Below are positions 17,737 through 28,226 of a DNA stretch of 64,000 nt, in pieces. Position numbers and translations under genes: made by a program. How positions within the stretch are numbered: position 1 is the stretch's first letter; every line of letters starts with the position of its first letter. This DNA comes from JBQTKD01 sp052386455 (GTDB lineage Bacteria; Actinomycetota; Actinomycetes; Sporichthyales; Sporichthyaceae): positions 1 to 64,000 of the forward strand of contig JBQTKD010000034.1 in assembly GCA_052386455.1 (NCBI GenBank). Reading direction: 5' to 3'. A model generated the notes under the pieces. The model did no database searches. It saw only the letters and a list, made by a program, of their open reading frames with translations, and was not told the origin of the DNA.

Positions 17737-19462
17737 CTCCCACCCCCTGCTCCGCCGGCTGTGGCGCGGCGATCGGCACGCGCCGGGGACCGCGCCGGTC
17801 GGCCGGTTCCAGGTCCAACGGCGATCCCACCAACACTCCGCCGGCCCCGCGGGGCAACGTCAAGCGGAACTGCGCGCCGATGCGAGGTTCGCCCCACGCC
17901 TGCAGCCACCCGCCGTGCAAATGCGCGTCCTGCTGGGCGATGGACAGGCCGAGACCCGTCCCACCGCTGCGCCGCTGACGCGACGGGTCGGCGCGCCAGA
18001 AACGGTTGAACACCTGATCGGTCTCGTCGGAGTGCAGGCCCACCCCGTAGTCGCGCACCGTGACGGCGACGGCGTGCTCGTCGGCACCGACCCGCACGCG
18101 GACCTCGCGGCCCTCGCCGTGTTCGAGCGCGTTGATGAGCAGGTTGCGCAGCACTCGTTCGATGCGCCGCGAGTCGATGTCGGCGACACACTCGCGCGAC
18201 GGCAGCTCGACCCGGATCGCGGAGGCGTACTGGGCCTGCGCAAAGGGCTCGACACCGTCGACGACCCGGCGCACCACGTCGCGCAGGTCCACGGGTTCGG
18301 CGTCGAGCGCCGCTGCCCCGGCGTCGAACCGGGAGATCTCGAGCAGGTCGGTCAGCAGGGACTCGAACCTGCCGACCTGATCGTGCATGAGTTCGGCGGA
18401 ACGGGCCGCGAGCGGGGAGAACTCCGCGCGGTCGTCGTAGATGACGTCGGCGGCCATGCGGATCGTCGTGAGCGGCGTGCGGAGTTCGTGGGAGACGTCG
18501 GAGACGAACTGCTGCTGGACGCGCGAGAGGTCCTCGAGCTGACGAATCTGCCGCTGCAGCGCCGCGGCCATGCCGTTGAAGGACGAGGCCAGGCGGGCCA
18601 GTTCGTCTTCGCCCCGCTGCACCATCCGCTCGCTGAGTTCGCCTGCGGCGAGGCGTTGGGCCACCTGCGCGGCCGAGCGCACGGGACGCACGACGCTGCG
18701 GGTCACGACGAGCGCGATCGCGGCCAGCAGCACCAGAAGTGCGACGCCGGCCAGGGTGAGCCGGGAACGCACCAGGGCCAGGGTCTCCTGCTCGTCGCCG
18801 AGGGGGAACATGAACCAGAGCTGGTAGGACCCGGCCCCGGACACCGAGAACTGGGTGCCGACGGCGAAGGCCGGATCCTCCGTGCGCTCCGAGCACTGGT
18901 CCTCGGCCTGCCCGTAGCAGAGCGGCACGAACCGGTTGACTCGTTCGCCGTTGCCGGCGGCGAGCTCCTCCGCGAGCGCTTCGGGAACGGAGGCCGGAAG
19001 CACGTCGCCGGTGGCGATCCGCAGCCTGCCGGCGGGGAGGTCGGCGTCCACGCCGGGCGCCGGAATGAGCACGAGCTCGTAGAGGCTGGTGGAGCCGGCG
19101 GCCTCGCTCAGCTCCGTCACCACCTGCGTGAGCAGCTGGCCGACGTTCGCGCGCTGCGGTGTACCGGCGGCGTCGAGACGGGCCTGCGCGGCGGTGAAGC
19201 CCGCCTCGGCCTGCGCCAGCGAGGTGGACACCTTGGCGTCGACGAGGCCGTCGCGCACCTCGCGCATGACGAGCTGCCCGAGCAGGGCGAGCACGGCGAT
19301 CGACAGCACCAGGGTGGCGCTGACGACGCGCAGCAGGATCGAGCGCCGCCAGGCGCGAGCGGCACCGCGCGCGGTGCGACCGAGCACGAACAGCAGACCG
19401 CGCAGGGGAGCCAACAGCGCCGATGGGCTTCGGAGGAGCCGTGCGACGCGACGCCGCGTCAC
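17729..19462 (-). CDS. mtrB: sensor histidine kinase MtrB
   Basis: 577 residues. Two transmembrane segments (about 45-65 and 235-255) flank an extracytoplasmic sensor region with a Cys pair (LCYGQAEDQC). A HAMP linker and the H-box FVSDVSHELRTPL (phospho-acceptor His325) follow, then the N-box LRNLLINALEHGE and the G-box GGTGLGLSIAQQD. The C-terminal tail is Pro-rich. It phosphorylates MtrA and controls cell-wall and division genes. GTG 19462 begins five bases after the mtrA stop. Confidence 0.96.
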   Translation of the reverse strand: MTRRRVARLLRSPSALLAPLRGLLFVLGRTARGAARAWRRSILLRVVSATLVLSIAVLALLGQLVMREVRDGLVDAKVSTSLAQAEAGFTAAQARLDAAGTPQRANVGQLLTQVVTELSEAAGSTSLYELVLIPAPGVDADLPAGRLRIATGDVLPASVPEALAEELAAGNGERVNRFVPLCYGQAEDQCSERTEDPAFAVGTQFSVSGAGSYQLWFMFPLGDEQETLALVRSRLTLAGVALLVLLAAIALVVTRSVVRPVRSAAQVAQRLAAGELSERMVQRGEDELARLASSFNGMAAALQRQIRQLEDLSRVQQQFVSDVSHELRTPLTTIRMAADVIYDDRAEFSPLAARSAELMHDQVGRFESLLTDLLEISRFDAGAAALDAEPVDLRDVVRRVVDGVEPFAQAQYASAIRVELPSRECVADIDSRRIERVLRNLLINALEHGEGREVRVRVGADEHAVAVTVRDYGVGLHSDETDQVFNRFWRADPSRQRRSGGTGLGLSIAQQDAHLHGGWLQAWGEPRIGAQFRLTLPRGAGGVLVGSPLDLEPADRRGPRRVPIAAPQPAEQGVGDA

Positions 19463-19467
19463 CGAGG

Positions 19468-20145
19468 TCAGCCCGGCCCGGCCTTGTAGCCGACGCCGCG
19501 CACCGTCACGACGATCTCCGGGTGCTCGGGGTCGTGTTCGATCTTCGAGCGCAGCCGCTGGACGTGCACGTTCACCAGGCGGGTGTCGGCGGCGTGGCGG
19601 TACCCCCAGACCTGCTCGAGCAGGACCTCGCGGGTGAACACCTGCCACGGCTTGCGGGCCAGCGCAACCAGCAGGTCGAACTCGAGCGGAGTGAGCGGGA
19701 TGGGAACGCCGTCGCGCTTGACCGAGTGCCCGGCCACGTCGATGTCGAGGTCGGCGATCTTGAGCGCCGCCGGGGTGGGCTCCTCCTGCCGCCGGAGCCG
19801 GGCGCGCACGCGCGCGACGAGCTCCTTCGGCTTGAACGGCTTCACGACGTAGTCGTCGGCCCCGGACTCCAGCCCCAACACCACGTCGACCGTGTCGGAC
19901 TTCGCCGTCAGCATCACGATCGGCACCCCGGACTCGGCCCGGATCGCACGGCACACGTCGATGCCGTTGCGGCCCGGAAGCATCAAGTCCAGAAGGACTA
20001 GATCGGGTTTGCGCTCGCGGAATGCCGCGAGCGCGCTGTCGCCGTCTCCGCACACGATCGGCTCGAAGCCTTCGGTGCGCAGCACGATCGTGAGCATTTC
20101 CGCCAACGCCGTGTCGTCGTCGACTACCAGCACGCGCGCCTTCAT
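19468..20145 (-). CDS. mtrA: response regulator MtrA
   Basis: 225 residues, an OmpR-family regulator. The receiver has VVDDD acidic residues and phospho-acceptor Asp53 (LVLLDLMLPGRNG), with Thr and Lys of the switch in MLTAK and VKPFKP. The C-terminal winged helix is typical (PLTPLEFDLLVALARKP...RLVNVHVQRLRSKIE). It is the essential regulator of cell-wall hydrolases, oriC-linked functions and osmotic response in actinobacteria. First gene of mtrA-mtrB-lpqB-comF; its promoter lies in 20146-20324. Confidence 0.97.
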   Translation of the reverse strand: MKARVLVVDDDTALAEMLTIVLRTEGFEPIVCGDGDSALAAFRERKPDLVLLDLMLPGRNGIDVCRAIRAESGVPIVMLTAKSDTVDVVLGLESGADDYVVKPFKPKELVARVRARLRRQEEPTPAALKIADLDIDVAGHSVKRDGVPIPLTPLEFDLLVALARKPWQVFTREVLLEQVWGYRHAADTRLVNVHVQRLRSKIEHDPEHPEIVVTVRGVGYKAGPG

Positions 20146-20324
20146 GGCTGCATTTTGTCACCTGCGGTTCACGAAGGGCAGCACCGCACCGCCCGTGGCC
20201 CGGGGGATTGCCGGCCGAACGGTGGATACGGGTCGGTCCGTAGGTACGAAACGCACGGTCCGGGCCTGCGTCGAAAGAAGTGAAGCCGATTCGCGGCCAC
20301 TGACTTTTGTTTCGGGAGATCTCG

Positions 20325-20537
20325 ATGAACAACGACACCGTGCCCGCCCACCGCCCGCGCCTGGTGATCGGCCTCGCCGTCGCCGCGTTCGTCGCGTGCG
20401 TGGGCGTGGTCGCCCTGACGATCGGCCTCGGCCAGTCCGACGCCGGCACCGTCGGCAACTCCACCTACGAGGTCGGCCAGTACGGCGACGCCGGCGCCCA
20501 GAACGCGCTCGAGCGCTTCGGCGACGTTCTCCCGTAG
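20325..20537 (+). CDS. small single-pass membrane protein
   Basis: 70 residues. ATG 20325 has GGGAG seven bases upstream. One transmembrane segment (LVIGLAVAAFVACVGVVALTIGL) is followed by an outer part rich in Gly, Asn and Ala (TVGNSTYEVGQYGDAGAQNALERFG). No family recognised. Divergent from mtrA; its stop abuts the mtnA stop without a gap. Confidence 0.65.
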   Translation: MNNDTVPAHRPRLVIGLAVAAFVACVGVVALTIGLGQSDAGTVGNSTYEVGQYGDAGAQNALERFGDVLP

Positions 20538-21527
20538 CTACCCGCAGACCTGCCGCAGCGTCGTCGCGTCCACGGGCGCGACGACGCCGGCGTCGGTGAC
20601 CACCGCCGTCACCAGGTACGGCGGCGTGACGTCGAAGGCGGGGTTCCACGCACCGGCCTGCGCCGGAGCCAGCCGCGTCTCGTGCAGCTGCGTCACCTCC
20701 GTGGCGGCCCGCTGTTCGACGACGATCGCCGCCCCGTCGGGGGTGTCGAAGTCCACCGTGGTCGTCGGGGCGACGACCACGAACGGGATCCCGTGGTGCT
20801 TCGCGGCCACCGCGAGCGAGTAGGTGCCGACCTTGTTGGCCACCGATCCGTCGGCCGCGATCCGGTCCGCGCCGACGACCACGAGGTCCACGCCGCCCGT
20901 TGCCATCAGCGCCGCCGCCGCCGAGTCCGGCAGCACCGCGTAGGGCAGGCCGTGCCGCTGCGCCTCCCACGCCGTGAGCCGAGCGCCCTGCAGCAGCGGC
21001 CGGGTTTCGTCGACCCAGAGCTGCGCGAGCCGCCCGGCCCGGTGAGCTGCGAGCACCACCGCGAACGCGCTCCCGGTCCCGCCGCAGGCCAGCGCCCCGG
21101 TGTTGCAGTGCGTCAGGATCCGGGCGTCGGGCGGGACCAGGCCAAGGCCGTGTTCGGCCAGCCGATCGCTCGCCGCGTCTTCCTCCGCGTGCAGCCGACG
21201 TGCCGCCGCGAGCGCCGCGTCCGCGCCGCCTGCCCGGTGGGCGGCCAGTGCCGCCGCGACTCCGTGCGCGAGATTCACCGCCGTCGGCCGGGCGGTCGCC
21301 AGACGCTGCGCGGCCACTTCGACGTCGGCCCCCCGCGCGGCGGCAAGGGCCACCCCGTAGGCGCCGGCGATCCCCAGCATCGGCGCGCCGCGGATCGCCA
21401 GCCGCACGATCGCCTCGACCAGCGCGGGCACGTCCGTGCAGCGCAGGAACACTTCCTCGGCCGGTAGCCGGGTCTGGTCGAGCAGCACGACCGCGGGTCC
21501 GTCGGCGTCCCAGGCGATCGTGTGCAC
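20538..21527 (-). CDS. mtnA: S-methyl-5-thioribose-1-phosphate isomerase
   Basis: 329 residues of the eIF-2B alpha/MtnA family, which opens 5-methylthioribose-1-phosphate to the ribulose form in methionine salvage. Diagnostic parts are IRGAPMLGIAGAYGVAL, the catalytic-cysteine motif LTHCNTGALA, and VVGADRIAADGSVANKVGTYSLA with the catalytic Asp. GTG 21527 gives the usual VHTIAWD start. No other methionine-salvage gene is in the window, although ahcY lies 19 kb away. Confidence 0.93.
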   Translation of the reverse strand: MHTIAWDADGPAVVLLDQTRLPAEEVFLRCTDVPALVEAIVRLAIRGAPMLGIAGAYGVALAAARGADVEVAAQRLATARPTAVNLAHGVAAALAAHRAGGADAALAAARRLHAEEDAASDRLAEHGLGLVPPDARILTHCNTGALACGGTGSAFAVVLAAHRAGRLAQLWVDETRPLLQGARLTAWEAQRHGLPYAVLPDSAAAALMATGGVDLVVVGADRIAADGSVANKVGTYSLAVAAKHHGIPFVVVAPTTTVDFDTPDGAAIVVEQRAATEVTQLHETRLAPAQAGAWNPAFDVTPPYLVTAVVTDAGVVAPVDATTLRQVCG

Positions 21528-21589
21528 GAACGAGATCCTGCCCCGGGCTTGTCCTGCGCCGGCAGCACGCGGCGCGGACGGATGGCACG

Positions 21590-22816
21590 ATGATCGGCAT
21601 GTCTGGTCCGCCGGAGGAAACTGCACCCGATCCGGACCGGACGCCCTGGCCGTCCGGAGCGTGGGCCGCCGACCAGCCGGCCGCGTGGACCAAGCCGAGC
21701 CTGCAGCCGCCACCACCGCCGCCGCCGCCGGGCTATCCGCCGCCCGGGTACCCGCCGCCCGCGTACCCGCCCGCGCAGGGCTGGGCTCCCCCGCCCGGCG
21801 CTCCGCTCGCGTGGACCCCGCCGCCCGCCGGAGCCCCGGCACCGGCCTGGGGACCGCCCGGCCCGCCGCCCGCCGCCCGCCCCGGCGTGATCCCGCTTCG
21901 GCCGCTGGGGCTCGGCGAACTGCTCGACGGCGCCGTCTCGACGATGCGCAAGCACTGGCGGGTACAGCTGGGCATCACCGCCGTCGTGGTGCTCGCGGTC
22001 ACGGTGATCCAGGGCGTCGGTACCTGGATGTTCGCCCGCGACAGCGGAATGTTCGACGAGAACTTCTTCAGCACCGAGCCGCTGACCGAGGAGACCGACG
22101 CGTTCGGCAGCGGAGGCGCGCAGCTCGTCCAGGGCGTCGGGATCGTCTTCGGGCTGGTGGCCCAGCTGGCGCTGGCGGGCCTGTTGACCGTCGTCGTCGG
22201 CCGCGCCGTGCTCGGGCGGGACGTCTCGACCCGCGAGGTCTGGGCGCAGGTCCGGCCCCGCGCCTGGCAGCTGGTCGGGCTCGCCCTGCTGCTGCTCGCC
22301 GCGACCTTCGGCCTGGTGCTCTTCGCCGTCCTCTTTCCGGTCGGGCTCTGGGCGGCCGGCGTCCCGGACGTCGCCGCTCTTGCGCTCGGGGCCGTCCTGG
22401 TCCTGCTCGCCATCCCCGTCGCGGTGTGGCTGTGGGTGCGGTTCGCGGTGGCGGCGCCGGCGATGGTGTTGGAACGCACCGGGGTTCGCGCGGCCCTGCG
22501 TCGATCGGCGCGGCTGGTGCGGCGCTCGTGGTGGCGGACCTTCGGCATCCTGCTGCTCATTCAGCTGATGGGGCAGGTGATCTCCGGCATGCTCGCCATG
22601 CCGTTCATGATCGCCGCCTTTGCGATGGGGTTCCTGGTGGACGGCGGCGCCACCTCGTTCTTCGTCATGCTCATGGTCGGCGGCGCCGTCGGAAGCCTGG
22701 TCACCTATCCGTTCACCGCCGGAGTCACGGCGCTGATGTACGTGGACCTGCGCATGCGACGCGAGGGCCTCGATCTGGCGTTGGCGCGCTCCACCGGCGA
22801 CCCGGCGGTTCCGTGA
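21590..22816 (+). CDS. Pro-rich polytopic membrane protein (GDPD membrane-domain-like)
   Basis: 408 residues. The N-terminal 90 residues are a Pro-rich cytoplasmic tail with PPPGYPPPGYPPPAYPP repeats. After RPLGLGELLDGAVSTMRKHWR come six or so transmembrane segments, as in the membrane domain of glycerophosphodiesterase-like and DUF7544-type actinobacterial proteins. First gene of a five-gene operon with DUF4129, DUF4350, MoxR and DUF58. ATG 21590 is used; ATG 21599 is the alternative. The stop overlaps the next start as GTGA. Confidence 0.85.
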   Translation: MIGMSGPPEETAPDPDRTPWPSGAWAADQPAAWTKPSLQPPPPPPPPGYPPPGYPPPAYPPAQGWAPPPGAPLAWTPPPAGAPAPAWGPPGPPPAARPGVIPLRPLGLGELLDGAVSTMRKHWRVQLGITAVVVLAVTVIQGVGTWMFARDSGMFDENFFSTEPLTEETDAFGSGGAQLVQGVGIVFGLVAQLALAGLLTVVVGRAVLGRDVSTREVWAQVRPRAWQLVGLALLLLAATFGLVLFAVLFPVGLWAAGVPDVAALALGAVLVLLAIPVAVWLWVRFAVAAPAMVLERTGVRAALRRSARLVRRSWWRTFGILLLIQLMGQVISGMLAMPFMIAAFAMGFLVDGGATSFFVMLMVGGAVGSLVTYPFTAGVTALMYVDLRMRREGLDLALARSTGDPAVP

Positions 22817-23433
22817 ACCGGCCCCTGCTGCCAGATCCCACGGCCGCGCGCGAGGCGGCGGCGGCGGAGCTGAGCAAGCCGCCGTACCGGGCGCAGGAGC
22901 CCTCGCTGCTAGAGCGTGGCGCGGACTGGGTGTGGGGCAAGATCACCGGCCTGTTCGAGGGCGCGTCCACGGCCGGCCCCGGCGCGGGCTGGGCCACCGG
23001 GATCCTCGTCGCGTTGCTGGTGCTGGCCGTCGTGGTGGCCTGGACGAAGCTCGGGCGGCGCGAGGCCCGGCTCGCCGGCGGCGCCGAGGTCTTCGCCGAG
23101 GCCGCGCGTACCGCCGCCGCGCACGACGCTGCGGCGGACGCGGCGTTGGCCGCCGGGGACCTGGAGACCGCGGTGGTCGAACGGTTCCGTGCCCTCGTCC
23201 GTGGCGGCGAGGAGCGCGGGCTGCTCGTCCCTCGCCCCGGCCGCACGGCGGACGAGGCGGCGAGCGAGTTGGCGGCTCGGCTTCCCGATGCCGCCGGTGC
23301 CGTCCGGGCAGCCGCCGTGGCCTTCGACGAGGTCCGGTACGGCGGGCGGTGGGCCAGCCCGGAACGCCACGAGACCGTCGCCGCGGCGGCCCGGACGGCG
23401 CGGACAGCTCGCATCCCCGAGGGGGTCGGATGA
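22813..23433 (+). CDS. DUF4129 domain membrane protein
   Basis: 206 residues. One transmembrane segment near residues 59-78 (GWATGILVALLVLAVVVAW) is followed by the cytoplasmic DUF4129 region: DLETAVVERFRALVRGGEERGLLVPRPGRTADEAASEL and FDEVRYGGRWA. In actinobacteria this gene travels with DUF4350, MoxR and DUF58. Coupled on both sides by four-base overlaps. Function unknown; the operon is thought to concern a MoxR-chaperoned membrane complex. Confidence 0.85.
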   Translation: MNRPLLPDPTAAREAAAAELSKPPYRAQEPSLLERGADWVWGKITGLFEGASTAGPGAGWATGILVALLVLAVVVAWTKLGRREARLAGGAEVFAEAARTAAAHDAAADAALAAGDLETAVVERFRALVRGGEERGLLVPRPGRTADEAASELAARLPDAAGAVRAAAVAFDEVRYGGRWASPERHETVAAAARTARTARIPEGVG

Positions 23434-24624
23434 GCGAGCGAGGGAGGAGCGAGGAGCCCGCGCGATCAACGACGCTGACGACGACCGCGCCCGCCCCGGC
23501 CTCCCGCGTTCGCCGGATGCTGCGCAGTCCGCTGCTGCTCGTCGGGCTGCTGGTGGCCGTGACCGCCGGGCTGGGCGTCCTCGCCAGCGAGGGCAACCAG
23601 AACCGGCTCGACCCGGACTCCTACTCCCCGCAGGGAGCACACGCGCTCGGCCAACTGCTCCGCGATTCCGGCATCGAGGTGGTGGTGACCCGCGACCTCA
23701 CCACCACCCGCCGCACGCTGGTCGCACGGCCCGACGCGAGCCTGCTGATCACCGCTCCCGATCTGCTCCCGCCGGACTTCGTCGCCGAACTCGCCGAGAC
23801 CGCTGCGGCCACGCTGCTGGTCGAGGGCGCCGGGGAGTCGGTCGTCGCGGCGACCGGCAACTCCGTACAGCCGGCCAAACCGGCGAGGACGAAAACCCGC
23901 GACCCCGGCTGCGACGTGCGCGCCGCGACCAATGCGGGGCGCGCCGACCTCGGCGGCGTCGCGTACGAGCGCGTCGCGGGCGACCCGGTGTTCTGCTACG
24001 ACGCCTCCCTGGCCCGCGTCGGCACCACCACGCTGGTGGGCAACGGCGCACCTCTCACCAACGACAAGCTCGATCGCCACGGCAACGCCGCACTCGCACT
24101 GGGGCTGCTCGGCGAGCGTCCGACACTGGTCTGGTACCTGCCGAGTCTCGGCGATCCGGCACTCGAACTCGACGACATCCGCCGCCCCCTGTCCTCGCTG
24201 ATCTCCGACGCGTGGAAGCTCGCCGCGCTGCAGCTCGGCATCGGCCTCGTCGTGGTGGCGCTGTGGCGCGGCCGGCGGCTGGGTCCGCTGGTCGTCGAGC
24301 CGCTGCCGGTGGTGGTCCGCGCGGCCGAATCGACCGAGGGCCTGGCCCGGCTGTACCGCCGCTCGAACGCCCGCCACCGAGCTGCAGCCGAGCTGCGCGC
24401 GGCCGCCGTCCGCCGGATCGCGCCCGCGTTCGGGATGTCGGCCACCCACCCGGATCCCCGGGCGGTCACCGAGGCGGTCGCGGCGCACACCGATCGGTCG
24501 ACCGCCGAGATCGGTCAACTGCTCTTCGGCGCGGCACCGGACTCCGACGCCGGTCTGCTCGCGTTGGCCGAAGTCCTGGACAACCTGGAGAACCAAGTGC
24601 GCAGGGACGACTGGAGGAAGCCCC

Positions 24625-24632
<8 letters not shown>
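23430..24632 (+). CDS. DUF4350 domain membrane protein
   Basis: 400 residues with transmembrane segments at about 32-51 and about 265-285. Between them is the DUF4350 region, resembling a ThuA/GATase-like fold: SYSPQGAHALGQLLRDSGIEV and DASLLITAPDLLPP. A C-terminal cytoplasmic part follows. The N-terminus MSERGRSEEPARS is encoded by GAGCGAGC-type repeat DNA (23432-23466) that also occurs in intergenic regions of this window. ATG 23430 is coupled to the previous gene as ATGA. Partner of MoxR in this operon; biochemical role unknown. Confidence 0.85.
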
Positions 24633-25623
<991 letters not shown>

Positions 25624-25628
25624 GCCGT

Positions 25629-25672
25629 TACGTCCGGCCAACCCGATGCAATAGGTGCGCGTTGGCCGGACG
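25629..25672. repeat. TTACGTCCG-family hairpin
   Basis: CGTCCGGCCAAC (25631-25642) pairs perfectly with GTTGGCCGGACG (25661-25672); the left arm is preceded by GTTA. It lies in the 61-base gap between moxR and the DUF58 gene, ending 12 bases before the latter's likely start. The arm core TTACGTCCG is shared with 911-945 and, inverted, 55006-55014. It may reduce readthrough or protect the upstream message. Confidence 0.6.
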
Positions 25673-25684
25673 CACGGACTGCAC

Positions 25685-26977
25685 GTGGCGCTGACCGGGC
25701 GGACGGCGCTGCTCGCGGTGGCGGCCTGCGGAGTCGTGTACGCCGCGGGCTCGAGCTGGGCGCTGCTCGCGGTGCAGGGCGTGCTGCTGCTCGGGGTGGT
25801 CCTGGATTTGCTGCTCGCCGGCTCGGTCCGTTCGCTTCGGTTGACTCGCGAGGGTCCCACCTCGGCGCGGCTCGGCGAAGCCGTCGTGCTGACGCTGACG
25901 GTGGTCAACGGCGGCACCCGAAGGGTGCGCGGGGTGCTCCGGGATGCGTGGTCGCCCAGCGCCGGAGTCCAGCAGTCGCGGCATCGGCTGTCCCTCGCGC
26001 CGGGCTCGCGGGCGGCACTGGCCGTCTCGCTGCGCCCGACCCGGCGCGGGGACCGCTCGCCGGACCGGGTGACCGTCCGGTCCGTCGGTCCGCTCGGGCT
26101 GGCCGCGCGGCAGGGGACGCTGCAGGCGCCCTGGACGGTCCGCGTGCTGCCGCCGTTCGCGAGCCGCAAGCACCTGCCGGCGCGGCTCGACCGGCTCCGT
26201 GCACTGGACGGCCGCAACGCCGCCCGGATTCGCGGCGCGGGGACGGAGTTCGATTCGCTGCGCGAGTACGTGATCGGCGACGACGTCCGCTCGATCGACT
26301 GGCGCGCGACGGCCCGCCGCAACGACGTGACCGTGCGGACCTGGCGGCCGGAGCGGGACCGGCGGGTGATCGTCGTGCTCGACACCGGGCGTACGGCGGC
26401 GGGCCGCGTCGGGGACGCGCCCCGGCTCGACGCCGCGATGGACGCGGCGCTGCTGCTCGCCGCGCTGGCCTCGGCGGCCGGCGACCGGGTGGACCTGCTC
26501 GCCTACGACCGGACCGTGCGTGCGGCGGTGACCGGGGTGCCCCCGGCCCGACTGCTCTCCACGATGGTCTCCGCGCTGGCACCGGTGCACCCGGAGCTGG
26601 TCGAGACGGACATGCGGGGCCTGGCGAGCGAGGTGCTGCGCCGCGGCGGCCGCGGATCGCTCGTCGTCCTCGTCTCCACGCTGGACCCGGCGCCGGTGAC
26701 CGCCGGCCTGCTGCCGGTGCTGCCCACCCTGTCCCGGCACCACCGCGTGCTGCTCGCCTCGGTCGCCGACACCCGCGTCGCCGAACTCGCCGGAGGCCGC
26801 GGCAGCCTCGACGCCGTGTACGAGGCGGCGGCCGCCGAGCGCACCCGAGGCCGCCGAGCCGAGATGACGGCGTTGCTCGGCCGGCACGGGGTGGACGTCG
26901 TCGAGGCCGATCCGGAGGCGCTGCCGCCCGCCCTCGCGGATAGATACCTCGAGCTGAAGGCCGCGGGGCGGCTCTAG
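25685..26977 (+). CDS. DUF58 domain protein
   Basis: 430 residues. Two hydrophobic N-terminal segments (ALLAVAACGVVYAAG and WALLAVQGVLLLGVVLDLLLA) are followed by an Ig-like region. The DUF58 signature is FDSLREYVIGDDVRSIDWRAT, followed by VTVRTWRPERDRRVIVVLDTGRT, which starts a von Willebrand A-like fold. DUF58 proteins are the usual partners of MoxR ATPases. GTG 25685 is chosen because upstream in-frame codons lie in the hairpin. Last gene of the five-gene operon. Confidence 0.9.
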   Translation: MALTGRTALLAVAACGVVYAAGSSWALLAVQGVLLLGVVLDLLLAGSVRSLRLTREGPTSARLGEAVVLTLTVVNGGTRRVRGVLRDAWSPSAGVQQSRHRLSLAPGSRAALAVSLRPTRRGDRSPDRVTVRSVGPLGLAARQGTLQAPWTVRVLPPFASRKHLPARLDRLRALDGRNAARIRGAGTEFDSLREYVIGDDVRSIDWRATARRNDVTVRTWRPERDRRVIVVLDTGRTAAGRVGDAPRLDAAMDAALLLAALASAAGDRVDLLAYDRTVRAAVTGVPPARLLSTMVSALAPVHPELVETDMRGLASEVLRRGGRGSLVVLVSTLDPAPVTAGLLPVLPTLSRHHRVLLASVADTRVAELAGGRGSLDAVYEAAAAERTRGRRAEMTALLGRHGVDVVEADPEALPPALADRYLELKAAGRL

Positions 26978-27060
26978 AACGCCCCGCGCGGGGACCCCGA
27001 TACCCCGGCCGGGCGTTGTTAGCCTCTCCTCGACGTCCCGGACCCCGGAGAGGAACCCCG

Positions 27061-27570
27061 ATGAGGATTCAAACGTTGGCCATGGCCGGGATCGCACTGG
27101 CGCTGGCCACCACGCTGGCCGCCTGCGGCGGCGACGACGACACGAACACCGCCGCCCAGGGCGACCCGTCGGTGCCCGAGACCTCGGCGGCCCCGAGCGG
27201 CAAGCCCGGCTGCGACCCGAACGCTCCCGGCTCGTGCGACGAGTACGACCCGAACGACCCGTTCGCCAACCCGAAGGCCCGCTGCCCGAAGGGCGGCGAA
27301 CCGGCCAACACGATCACCGCGTCGGGCAACACGTTCTGCGCGGAGAACTATTCCGGCAAGGTCGCCTCCAAGTGGACCTTCGACAACCCGGACATCGCCC
27401 TGCACAACGTCGCGACCGACGACTTCGAGAAGAACCCGGCGAAGTTCAAGACCAAGGACGCCGAGATGGGCAAGAAGGTGAACTTCACGATGCCCAAGAA
27501 GGCCGGCAAGTACACGATCATCTGCACCTACCACCCGGGCTCGATGACCGCGAAGCTCTCGCTCAAGTAG
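27061..27570 (+). CDS. cupredoxin lipoprotein (type 1 copper)
   Basis: 169 residues. The signal peptide ends in the lipobox LAAC (Cys22). The C-terminal plastocyanin-like domain shows the ligand set His115 (ALHNVATDDF), Cys155, His158 and Met162 (CTYHPGSM). A linker CDPNAPGSCDEYDPNDPFANP is shared with the next gene and contains a Cys pair. It probably carries electrons at the outer face of the membrane. ATG 27061 has GAGAGGAA upstream. Tandem paralogue of the gene at 27677. Confidence 0.9.
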   Translation: MRIQTLAMAGIALALATTLAACGGDDDTNTAAQGDPSVPETSAAPSGKPGCDPNAPGSCDEYDPNDPFANPKARCPKGGEPANTITASGNTFCAENYSGKVASKWTFDNPDIALHNVATDDFEKNPAKFKTKDAEMGKKVNFTMPKKAGKYTIICTYHPGSMTAKLSLK

Positions 27571-27676
27571 CCGTCGTGTGTAACGAACGCGTGTCCGAGG
27601 TCACCAATCCGACATAACGGGCGGTTGCGTATACCGGGGTGGGGGATCCCGTCCCGAAAGAAAAGGACTTAATCGC

Positions 27677-28156
27677 ATGAAGACCAAGCTCGTGGGTGGC
27701 GGCCTCGCCGTCGCGCTCGCCGCCAGCCTCGCCGCTCTCGGCGGTGGCGTCGCCAACGCCGGCGTCTCGAACGAACCCTGCGACCCGAATGCTCCCGGTT
27801 CGTGCGACAAGTTCGACCCGAACGACCCGTTCGCCAACCCCTCGGCCCGCTGCAAGAAGGACGCTGCGGGCAAGGTGATCGAGCCGGCCAAGACCATCAC
27901 CGCCTCGGGCAACACCTTCTGCGGCAAGAAGTACGCGGGCAAGACCGGCGAGACCTGGACGTTCAACAACCCGGACATCGCCCTGCACAACGTCGCGACC
28001 GACGACTTCGAGAAGAACCCCGCGAAGTTCAAGACCGAAGACGTGGACATGGGCAAGTCGACGACCTTCAAGATGCCCAAGAAGGCCGGCAAGTACACGA
28101 TCATCTGCACGTTCCACCCGGGCTCGATGACCGCGAAGCTCACCCTGAAGAAGTAG
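27677..28156 (+). CDS. secreted cupredoxin (type 1 copper)
   Basis: 159 residues, a near copy of the preceding protein, but with a normal signal peptide (cleavage expected near GGGVANA) in place of a lipobox. It should therefore be soluble or cell-wall associated. Ligands are His104, Cys144, His147 and Met151 (CTFHPGSM). The linker CDPNAPGSCDKFDPNDPFANP is kept. AAAGGA precedes ATG 27677. The pair suggests one anchored and one diffusible electron carrier. Confidence 0.9.
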   Translation: MKTKLVGGGLAVALAASLAALGGGVANAGVSNEPCDPNAPGSCDKFDPNDPFANPSARCKKDAAGKVIEPAKTITASGNTFCGKKYAGKTGETWTFNNPDIALHNVATDDFEKNPAKFKTEDVDMGKSTTFKMPKKAGKYTIICTFHPGSMTAKLTLKK

Positions 28157-28226
28157 TCGGTCACGATCACGTAGACCTCGGCCGTTCGCCGGGCGCCACA
28201 TGGCGCCCGGCTGACATCATCGAGCC